A DNA stretch of 13,224 nt from Deltaproteobacteria bacterium. GTDB lineage: Bacteria; Desulfobacterota; Desulfobacteria; Desulfobacterales; ETH-SRB1. The stretch's first letter is position 1. The number at the start of each line of letters is the position of its first letter. A model generated the notes under the pieces. The model ran no database searches and had not been told where the DNA came from. It saw nothing but the letters and a program-made list of their open reading frames with translations. The stretch lies in NCBI GenBank assembly GCA_030627405.1, contig DAOUSD010000022.1:1-13224 (forward strand), written 5' to 3'. Shown here piece after piece: positions 1 to 6,000 of this stretch. Both the position numbers and the translations under genes were made by a program.

Positions 1-228
1 CGGTTAGCCATTAGCGTTTAGCCGTTAGCATTGAAAAGGGATGGAAATGAGAGATTTTAGAGAACTTAATCAACAGGCCAATGAAGTAAAAAGGATGTTG
101 AACAGTTTTATCCAAAAGCTAACTGCTAATGGCTAAAAGCTAACCGCACAGCTCGCAAATTTTCACATAGGTAAATAAACTGAAACTATTGCCAGTATTG
201 AAAAAACACTTTTCGGACAGACACTAAT
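1..228 (+). mobile_element. Degenerate S23/IVS-like inverted-repeat element, copy 1
   Basis: The ends of this stretch are inverted repeats around a tiny reading frame. The left arm (1-29, first base probably cut off by the window) and the right arm (118-147) are each a run of four TTAGC units spaced seven bases apart. If the missing base is G, 25 of 30 positions are complementary. The right arm continues outward as CGCACAGCTCGCAAATTT (145-162), and the left flank of the second copy (11716-11733) carries the matching complement. The outer right part ends with TTTTCGGACAGACACTAAT (210-228), which recurs in near-identical form at 11884-11902. The reading frame inside (47-136) is a collapsed S23-type four-helix-bundle gene. 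Paired ends around an S23 gene recall the intervening sequences of 23S rRNA, but here the element lies just upstream of rplK. Element class is inferred; the repeat structure is seen directly. Confidence 0.7.
47..136 (+). pseudogene. Internally deleted four-helix-bundle (S23/IVS) gene remnant, 29 codons
   Basis: The frame reads MRDFREL and then jumps to NQQANEVKRMLNSFIQKL before ending ANG-stop. MRDFREL is the usual start of four-helix-bundle proteins of the 23S rRNA intervening-sequence family (about 115-130 residues), and the EVKRML..FIQKL part is their usual C-terminus. The middle of the gene, most of the bundle, is missing, yet the frame is kept. A GGTGGAA-like or GGATGGAA purine stretch lies just upstream (38-46). 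The junction around GAACTTAAT suggests deletion between short similar sequences in the two halves, which is inference. The peptide is too short to fold as the family does, so I treat it as a relic. Copy 2 at 11771-11842 lost a different portion. Confidence 0.7.
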
Positions 229-246
229 TAGGAGTAGAAAGTACAA

Positions 247-669
247 ATGGCAAAAAAAGTTATTGCGCAGATAAAATTACAGGTTGTCGCTGGTAAAGCT
301 AATCCTTCTCCTCCAATCGGACCTGCATTGGGGCAACAGGGAGTTAATATAATGGATTTTTGCAAGGCGTTTAATGCCAGGACAGCTAATGAAGAGGGGA
401 TGATAATACCTGTTGTTATAACTGTCTATCAGGATAGAACGTTTGCTTTTATTACCAAGACGCCGCCTGCAGCCGTACTATTAAAAAAAGCTGCAAAGAT
501 AGCGAAAGGAGCCGGCGATCCAAAGCGTGAAAGGGTAGGCAAGGTTACCAGGCAGCAGGTTGAGGAAATAGCCAAACAGAAAATGGTTGATTTAAATGCT
601 TATGATTTAAAGGCTGCCTGTAAGATAGTTGAAGGAACAGCTAGAAGCATGGGAATAGAGATCGGTTAA
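247..669 (+). CDS. rplK: 50S ribosomal protein L11
   Basis: L11 binds the GTPase-associated centre of 23S rRNA at the base of the L7/L12 stalk and takes part in factor-dependent GTP hydrolysis and the stringent response. The 140-residue length is normal. The N-terminal domain carries the proline-rich switch NPSPPIGPALGQ (residues 19-30), with P23 and P26 at the positions that contact thiostrepton-class antibiotics in other bacteria. The C-terminal rRNA-binding domain contains TKTPPAAVLLKKAAK (about 71-85) and ends in the usual ARSMGIEI. The start ATG has AGGAG at 230-234, a rather long 12-base spacing. rplA follows after 25 bases. In related genomes nusG usually precedes rplK; here the S23-like element lies directly upstream, so any promoter is either beyond the window or inside that element. 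I saw no convincing -35/-10 pair in 148-246. Confidence 0.97.
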   Translation: MAKKVIAQIKLQVVAGKANPSPPIGPALGQQGVNIMDFCKAFNARTANEEGMIIPVVITVYQDRTFAFITKTPPAAVLLKKAAKIAKGAGDPKRERVGKVTRQQVEEIAKQKMVDLNAYDLKAACKIVEGTARSMGIEIG

Positions 670-694
670 AAAGAAAAGGAGTTTGTTATAAAAA

Positions 695-1399
695 ATGCCG
701 AAGCGAGGTAAAAAATACTTAAAGTCAAGAAAGCAAATAAATGCCGAGATAAAATACAATTATACTGAAGCCGTGAAAACCTCTTTAGATTCATCATATG
801 CCAAATTTGATGAAACCGTTGATGTAGCTGTACGCCTTGGTGTTGATCCACGTCATGCGGATCAGATGATCCGTGGGACGGTAGTTTTACCAAACGGCCT
901 TGGAAAGGAAGTCAAGGTTTTGGTATTTGCTAAAGGAGAGAAAGAAAAAGAAGCGCTTGATGCGGGTGCGGATTTTGTCGGCAATGATGATCTGATAGAG
1001 AAGATCAAAGGCGGGTGGTTGGGTTTTGATAAAGCCGTTGCCACACCTGATATGATGGCCTCTGTAGGAAAGATGGGGAAAATTCTTGGTCCAAGAGGGC
1101 TTATGCCTAATGCAAAAACAGGAACAGTTTCTTTTGATATCGCGAGAGCGGTTAATGAGCTCAAGGCCGGCAAAATAGATTTCAGAGTGGAAAAAGCAGG
1201 TATAGTTCATGCTCCTATGGGTAAGGTTTCATTCGGCGTAGATAAAATTGTTCAGAATTTTACTGCATTTTTAGAAACAATTTTACGCCTCAAGCCTGCT
1301 TCCAGTAAAGGTACCTATATTAAGAATATCACCATATCGACTACTATGGGTCCTGGAATTAAGATAGATACGGCAAGCCTAAAAGAAATAACAACATAA
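695..1399 (+). CDS. rplA: 50S ribosomal protein L1
   Basis: L1 forms the mobile L1 stalk next to the E site and helps release deacylated tRNA; in many bacteria it also represses the rplKA mRNA. The 234 residues match the family length. The sequence has the basic N-terminus MPKRGKKYL, the domain I segment VRLGVDPRHADQMIRGTVVLPNG (about 47-69), the conserved GKMGKILGPRGLMPNAKTGT hinge region (about 125-144) and the C-terminal ISTTMGPGIKID. AAGGAG at 676-681 sits 13 bases before the ATG. The gene forms a pair with rplK and is followed by a hairpin terminator (1415-1464), so it is the last gene of that unit. I did not recognise an L1 target site in the short leader of rplK. Confidence 0.97.
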   Translation: MPKRGKKYLKSRKQINAEIKYNYTEAVKTSLDSSYAKFDETVDVAVRLGVDPRHADQMIRGTVVLPNGLGKEVKVLVFAKGEKEKEALDAGADFVGNDDLIEKIKGGWLGFDKAVATPDMMASVGKMGKILGPRGLMPNAKTGTVSFDIARAVNELKAGKIDFRVEKAGIVHAPMGKVSFGVDKIVQNFTAFLETILRLKPASSKGTYIKNITISTTMGPGIKIDTASLKEITT

Positions 1400-1414
1400 T
1401 TATTTTCGAGAATA

Positions 1415-1464
1415 CGAGCCTTGGTTTTATTGTCCAAAAAGCAAGGCTCGGTTATTAGTTTTTT
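1415..1464 (+). terminator. Intrinsic terminator after rplA
   Basis: CGAGCCTTG (1415-1423) and CAAGGCTCG (1442-1450) form a perfect 9-bp stem, with TTTT/AAAA pairing possible deeper in the loop. A T-rich tail follows, with six T at 1459-1464, eight bases below the stem. The stem is strong but the U-run is offset, so termination may be partial, which would let some rplKA transcripts continue into rplJL. It lies 15 bases after the rplA stop. Confidence 0.7.
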
Positions 1465-1672
1465 AGTCGATTATTTTGGTTGAATTTGTTTCCTGAGTAA
1501 TAAAAAATCTGACTAATGAACCAGTTTCAGAAGGTTTCAGTTTGTTCAATGTCAAGGAAGGCAAAATTTTAACTACAGGAATACATTGAGTATTTCGAGG
1601 ATTAAAATTTGAGCCTGACGCAGAGATTGGGCAAAATGGGACATTTTGAAATGGGCTCTAATTAATAAGATT
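1465..1672. other. AT-rich intergenic stretch without a gene, possibly repeat-derived
   Basis: No reading frame here resembles a protein. The stretch contains a direct repeat GTTTCAG (around 1524-1541) and ends with TTTTGAAATGGGCTCTAAT (1644-1662), which resembles the 19-base motif at 210-228 and 11884-11902 in its TTTT start and CTAAT end. The complement of this end has weak similarity to CTAATGAACCAGTTTCAG at 1513-1530, as expected for decayed terminal repeats. It may be a decayed dispersed element. A weak promoter-like pair (TTTTGA at 1644, TAAGAT at 1666) would start transcription just at the L10 leader, but neither box is good. Confidence 0.35.
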
Positions 1673-1673
1673 A

Positions 1674-1740
1674 CTGTCAAAGACCGTAGGTGCACACTTT
1701 TGTGTTTAATCGGCATAGCTGGCCTACCGAGATGGTTTTA
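1674..1740 (+). promoter_or_regulatory. L10 ribosomal protein leader (L10-binding RNA of rplJL)
   Basis: The sequence CAAAGACCGTAGGTG (1678-1692), followed by TTTAAT (1705-1710) and CCTACCGAGATGGT (1723-1736), matches the conserved core of L10 leaders that mimic the L10 site on 23S rRNA. ACC (1683-1685) pairs with GGT (1734-1736), and GTAGG (1686-1690) with CCTAC (1723-1727). The unpaired CGAGAT (1728-1733) on the 3' side gives the kink-turn-like bulge. ACAC-TTTT-GTGT (1694-1705) forms the inner hairpin. In this class excess L10-(L7/L12) complex binds the leader and lowers rplJL expression. The position, ahead of rplJ and followed by a terminator, fits. Core recognition is from memory of the family; the pairings are visible. 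Confidence 0.8.
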
Positions 1741-1746
1741 AGATAA

Positions 1747-1815
1747 GGGCTCGGTCAAAAACAACTTGGTAGAATTTGGGATGCAAAAATGCTAAGTTAT
1801 TTTTGGCCGAGGCCT
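1747..1815. repeat. Imperfect palindrome in the rplJ leader, copy of a dispersed repeat
   Basis: Arms 1747-1767 and 1794-1814 are complementary at 18 of 21 positions around a 26-base loop. The complement of 1772-1815 matches 11635-11678 downstream of rpoC at 37 of 44 positions, so this is one of two oppositely oriented copies in the window. The right arm includes CCGAGGC (1807-1813), the 5' side of the terminator that follows. Folding of the palindrome and of that terminator are therefore mutually exclusive, which makes the palindrome a candidate antiterminator. Its regulatory role is inference. Confidence 0.65.
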
Positions 1816-1838
1816 AACGTTGTTGCCTCCGGTTTTTT
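1807..1838 (+). terminator. Attenuator terminator ahead of rplJ
   Basis: CCGAGGC (1807-1813) pairs with GCCTCCGG (1825-1832), with one bulged base, around an 11-base loop. Six T follow at once (1833-1838). This is a canonical intrinsic terminator located 31 bases before the rplJ start and downstream of the L10-binding core, where an attenuator of the L10 operon would be expected. Its 5' strand is shared with the palindrome at 1747-1815. Confidence 0.7.
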
Positions 1839-1868
1839 ACAGCTTGAGGAAGGGGGTGTAATAAATTC

Positions 1869-2390
1869 GTGCAAATAGATGAAAAGAAAAAAATTGTAGA
1901 AGATCTTCGTGGAATATTTTCGAAGTCCAAAGTTTTAATAGTTACTGATTACAAAGGACTTAATGTAATAACTATTAATGAATTGCGCAGAAAGCTCAGG
2001 GAAGCTGATGTTGAATATAAGGTGGTCAAAAATTCGCTTCTTGTTAGAGCGTCGGAAGATACTGATGTATCGTTGATTGCTGAAAATTTTAAAGGGCCTA
2101 TCGCAATTGCCGTAAGTTATGATGATCCGGTTGCTCCTGCAAAAGTTTTGATGCAGTTTGCAAAGGATAATGCAAAACTTGAAATAAAGGCCGGTGTAAT
2201 GGATGGCAAGGTGCTGGATCTAAGTGCAATCAAGGCCCTGTCGGAGCTTCCTTCTCAAGAAGTACTGCTGGGCAAGCTTCTTTCAGTATTAAATGGGGTC
2301 CCAACTTCCCTTGTTATAGCTCTTAGTGATATGCCTAAAAAGCTATTGAATGTTTTGAATGCAGTAAAGGAACAGAAAGAGGCTGCATAA
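1869..2390 (+). CDS. rplJ: 50S ribosomal protein L10
   Basis: L10 anchors L7/L12 dimers to 23S rRNA and forms the base of the factor-binding stalk; with L7/L12 it is also the repressor of its own leader. The 173 residues are typical. Visible marks are the N-terminal KKKIVEDLRGIFSKSKVLIVTDYKGL (about 6-31), KNSLL (about 55-59), the LPSQEVLLGKLLSVL segment (about 127-141) and a C-terminal alpha-helical tail, LLNVLNAVKEQKEAA, that binds L7/L12. The start is GTG, 12 bases after a strong GAGGAAGGGGG (1846-1856). The nearest ATG, at 1879, is out of frame, and the GTG gives the right N-terminal length. Expression should be set by the L10 leader and attenuator just upstream. rplL follows after a 106-base gap with a REP-like hairpin. 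Confidence 0.97.
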   Translation: MQIDEKKKIVEDLRGIFSKSKVLIVTDYKGLNVITINELRRKLREADVEYKVVKNSLLVRASEDTDVSLIAENFKGPIAIAVSYDDPVAPAKVLMQFAKDNAKLEIKAGVMDGKVLDLSAIKALSELPSQEVLLGKLLSVLNGVPTSLVIALSDMPKKLLNVLNAVKEQKEAA

Positions 2391-2394
2391 AAAT

Positions 2395-2457
2395 AATAGT
2401 AGAGGCACGGCGTGCCATAAAAAAAATAGTAGGGGCACGGTGCGCCGTGCCCCTACT
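2395..2457. repeat. REP-like GC-rich hairpins between rplJ and rplL (one partial, one complete)
   Basis: AGTAGGGGCACGG (2428-2440) and CCGTGCCCCTACT (2445-2457) form a perfect 13-bp stem with a TGCG loop. A shorter relative, AATAGTAGAGGCACGG then CGTGCC (2395-2416), lies just upstream in the same orientation, lacks the closing CCTACT and is separated by an A-run. GTAGGGGCACGG-type palindromes are, from memory, common extragenic repeats in several phyla. There is no T-run after the stem, so it is not an ordinary terminator. In the mRNA it would make a very stable hairpin between rplJ and rplL, which could stall RNA decay or alter the rplL to rplJ ratio (inference). Confidence 0.75.
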
Positions 2458-2496
2458 GTATAGATAATTTTGAAAGAAAAACTGGAGGAAAGATAA

Positions 2497-2883
2497 ATGG
2501 CAGATATTACCAAAGAAGATGTAATTGAGTTTATAGCAAACATGTCAGTGCTTGAGCTGTCTGAACTGGTTAAGGAAATGGAGGAAAAATTCGGTGTTTC
2601 TGCGGCTGCTCCTGTTGCAATGATGGCGGCCGCTCCTGCTGGTGAAGCCGGTGGCGCTGAAGCAGAGGAAAAGACAGAATATGATGTTATCCTTACAGCT
2701 TTTGGTGACAAGAAGATTCAGGTTATCAAAGAGGTCAGAGCAATTACCGGTCTCGGCCTCAAGGATGCAAAAGTTTTAGTGGATAATGTTCCAAAGCCCG
2801 TTAAAGAAGGAATAGTTAAAGAGGATGCTGAAAAGATAAAAACCCAGCTTGAGGAAGCTGGAGCCCAGGTCGAGTTAAAGTAA
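2497..2883 (+). CDS. rplL: 50S ribosomal protein L7/L12
   Basis: L7/L12 is the multicopy stalk protein that recruits and stimulates EF-Tu, EF-G and other GTPases. The 128 residues show the usual plan: an N-terminal dimerisation and L10-binding helix pair (about 1-34, IEFIANMSVLELSELVKEMEEKFGV), a flexible Ala/Gly-rich hinge (about 36-58, with APVAMMAAAPAG), and the globular C-terminal domain (about 59-128) with KTEYDVILTAFGDKKIQVIKE and the factor-binding ITGLGLKDAKVLVDN. GGAGGAA (about 2483-2489) gives a strong ribosome-binding site, as expected for a protein needed in several copies per ribosome. It shares the L10-regulated unit with rplJ. The following 211-base gap to rpoB is rich in hairpins. 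Confidence 0.97.
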   Translation: MADITKEDVIEFIANMSVLELSELVKEMEEKFGVSAAAPVAMMAAAPAGEAGGAEAEEKTEYDVILTAFGDKKIQVIKEVRAITGLGLKDAKVLVDNVPKPVKEGIVKEDAEKIKTQLEEAGAQVELK

Positions 2884-2921
2884 TAAAAAACGGATAGTCT
2901 TCGATCATCGGCGCATTAGCG

Positions 2922-3004
2922 GTCCGTTGTGGTAAATAGTTTTCGTTCGGGCACTAAATAAAAAGAGCAGTTCTCGCTCATGTCTTACAATTACTACAAC
3001 GGAC
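2922..3004. repeat. 83-base inverted-repeat element in the rplL-rpoB gap
   Basis: GTCCGTTGTGGTAA (2922-2935) and TTACTACAACGGAC (2991-3004) are complementary at 13 of 14 positions, and the exception is a G-U pair in RNA. The enclosed sequence has a small GAGC/GCTC hairpin (about 2965-2979). The compact size with clean terminal repeats resembles a miniature element. It could equally be an RNA structure used for processing between rplL and rpoB; I cannot tell which. Confidence 0.5.
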
Positions 3005-3027
3005 AAAGGGCAAATAACTCCCTAATA

Positions 3028-3070
3028 CCTAAGTTGAGCGATTTTTTGCGAAAAAATCGTTCAATTTGGG
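3028..3070. repeat. 20-bp hairpin just upstream of rpoB
   Basis: CCTAAGTTGAGCGATTTTTT (3028-3047) pairs over its whole length with 3051-3070 across a GCG loop, allowing three G-U pairs. The hairpin ends 15 bases before the GGAGA ribosome-binding sequence (3086-3090) of rpoB. No T-run follows the stem on the + strand, so it does not look like a terminator. A long, nearly perfect stem in this position could be an RNase III-type processing site between rplL and rpoB, as occurs in E. coli, or a dispersed repeat (both inferred). Confidence 0.6.
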
Positions 3071-3094
3071 TAATAATTTAATATTGGAGATAGC

Positions 3095-6000
3095 ATGTCG
3101 GAAAAGCCTTTGGCAGCAAAGCGTATAAGGAAAAACTTCAGCAAGATAAGAAAAATTGTTGAAATACCGGATCTTATTGGGATGCAACGAGAATCCTTTA
3201 ATCGTTTTTTACAAATGGATATTTCTCCGGAAAAACGTAAGGATATTGGGCTTCAGGCAGTATTCGGGTCTGTTTTTCCGATAAAAGATTTTACAGGAAG
3301 TGCTTCCCTTGAGTTTGTATCATACAGATTTGCTGAGATTAAGCACAGCGTTGAGGAGTGTATACATAGAGGCATGACATATGAGATACCTGTACGTATC
3401 ACGGTCAGACTCGTAGTGTACGATTTAGATAGAGATACAGGAGTTTCCAATATTCGGGATATAAAGGAACAGGAAATTTATTTTGGGACTATTCCCATGA
3501 TGACCGAAAAAGGCACCTTTATAATAAATGGCACGGAACGGGTTGTTGTTAGTCAGCTCCACCGCTCATCCGGGGTATTTTTCGATCACGACAAGGGAAA
3601 GACGCATTCAAGCGGCAAGATTATATACACATCCAGAATCATTCCGGTGCGAGGCTCATGGATAGATTTGGAAATAGATCCTAAAGATATCGTTTATATC
3701 AGGATCGATAGAAGACGAAAGTTCCCCGTTACGATTCTTTTCAAGGCTTTAGGATATACAACGGAAGACCTGCTGAACTATTTCTATGAAACTGAAAAAA
3801 TAGTTGTTAACAGGAAACGTTTTTATAAGAGATTTAATGAGAATTTTCTTGTTGGACAGCGTGCAAGCAGGGATATTAAAGCTCCTGAAAAAGGTGACGT
3901 TATTGTCAAAAAAGGGCGTATGTTTACTAAAGCCTCAATCCGCAGGCTGAAATCCGCCGACATGCAATTAATTCCTTTAAATGTTGAAGATATTTTAGGT
4001 AAAGTATTTGCACATACAATAAACGATCCAAAGAGCGAAAAGCCTGTTGTAAAGTCCAACGAAGTAGTTGATGATGAGGCACTTTCAAAGTTAAGCGATG
4101 TGGGCATAACTGAATTTGATGTGCTTTTTATTGATGGTATATCCAGCAGTCATTCTATTCACAAGACACTTTTACTGGACAAAGTTGAAACAAAAGAAGA
4201 AGCGCTCATTGAGATTTACAAAAGACTCAGACCTGGGAATCCTGCTACACCGGAGGTCGCCCAGACTTTTGTTGATAACCTGTTTTTCAGGCCAACATAT
4301 TATGACCTTTCTAAGGTGGGGCGTTTAAAAATTAACCTGCGACTTGGGATCGATGCTCCGATTGATTTAACTGTTCTCACAAAAGAGGATATACTTCTAA
4401 CAGCAAAAACTCTTGTAAAACTTAAAGATACACAAGGAGCTGTTGATGACATCGATCATCTCGGGAATAGAAGGGTGCGTGCCGTGGGTGAGCTCCTCGA
4501 GAATCAGTATCGAATTGGACTTGTTCGCATGGAGCGCTCCATTAAGGAGCGGATGAGCCTGCAGGAGGTTGATGCCCTTATGCCTCATGATCTGGTCAAT
4601 CCAAAACCGGTTTCCGCTGTTGTTAAAGAATTTTTTGGTACCAGTCAGTTAAGCCAGTTTATGGACCAATCCAATCCTCTTTCAGAAACAACACATAAAC
4701 GACGGCTCAGCGCTCTTGGACCGGGTGGACTTACCCGCGAAAGGGCAGGTTTTGAGGTTAGGGATGTTCATCCATCACATTACGGCCGTATATGTCCTAT
4801 TGAAACTCCGGAAGGGCCTAATATCGGCCTTATTGTTTCACTCAGCACCTATGCGCGAGTTAATGAATTTGGATTTATTGAGACACCGTACAGCGTTATC
4901 AAGAATGCAACTATTACTGATGAGATCAAGTTTCTTAGCGCTTTTGAAGAGAGGGAGCATCCTATTGCTCAGGCTAATGCGCCTGTCGATAGTAAAGGGG
5001 AATATATCAATCCCCTTGTAACATCACGGGTGGCGGGTGAGTTTATGATGGTTCAAAAGGAGGATATCGAACTTATGGATGTTTCTCCTAACCAGTTAGT
5101 AAGTATTTCGGCTTCTCTTATACCATTTTTAGAAAATGATGACGCTAATAGAGCGTTGATGGGATCAAACATGCAGCGCCAGGCGGTTCCTCTGTTAGTA
5201 AATGAGGCTCCTTTAGTAGGTACGGGTATTGAAAGAGTAGTTGCAAAAGATTCAGGTGTTACAATAGTTGCAAAGAGGGATGGTTCTGTTGTTGATGTTG
5301 ATGCTTTACGTATAGTGTTGCGCCATGATCCGGATAATATGATGGATGAAGGCAATGGCCAACAGGTTGAAAAGAATGTCACGATTTACAAGCTTTCAAA
5401 ATTTATACGTTCAAATCAAAATACATGCTTTAATCACCGTCCTATTGTGACGAAAGGCCAGAAAGTTAAGGCCGGCGATATAATTGCGGACGGCCCTGCT
5501 ACAGATAAAGGGGAACTCGCTGTCGGGAAGAATATAACTGTGGCTTTTATGCCATGGGGTGGTTATAATTTTGAGGATTCAATCCTCGTAAGTGAAGGGC
5601 TTGTCAAGGACGGGATATATACGTCCATTCACATTGAAGAATTTGAAGTGGTAGCCAGAGATACCAAGCTTGGGAAAGAGGATATCACACGGGATATACC
5701 TAACGTTGGAGAAGAAGCTTTAAGAAATCTGGATGAAAGTGGAATCATCAGGCTTGGCGCTGAAGTTTGCCCCGGTGACATACTGGTAGGGAAAATCACC
5801 CCAAAGGGTGAGACTCAGTTTTCTCCTGAAGAAAAGCTTTTGCGAGCCATTTTTGGAGAAAAAGCAGCAGATGTAAAAGATACCTCCTTGAGAGTACCAC
5901 CAGGTGTCGAAGGTATTGTAATAGATGCAAAAGTATTTTCCAGGCGGGGTGTTGAAAAGGATGATCGTGCGCGTTTGATTGAAAATGAGGAGATGGCTGC

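Noticed and set aside
47..136. The 29- and 23-codon frames as working small protein genes
   Set aside because: Each is the joined start and end of a much longer S23-type protein and lacks the bundle core. I kept them as remnants, while noting the retained frame.
148..246. A promoter for rplK in the leader
   Set aside because: TTGCCA (189) and TTGAAA (198) have no acceptable -10 box at 16-18 bases.
887..1210. Long open frames on the minus strand inside rplA, rpoB and rpoC
   Set aside because: They lie wholly inside well-supported genes on the other strand, have no family motifs and no ribosome-binding sites, and are expected shadows of the codon bias.
2428..2457. The rplJ-rplL hairpin as a terminator
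   Set aside because: The stem is not followed by a T-run, and rplL has no promoter of its own that I can see.
4631..4715. Rifampicin-resistance changes in RpoB, and streptomycin-resistance changes in S12
   Set aside because: The key positions (D524, H534 and S539 in RpoB; K43 and K88 in S12) all carry the usual sensitive-type residues.
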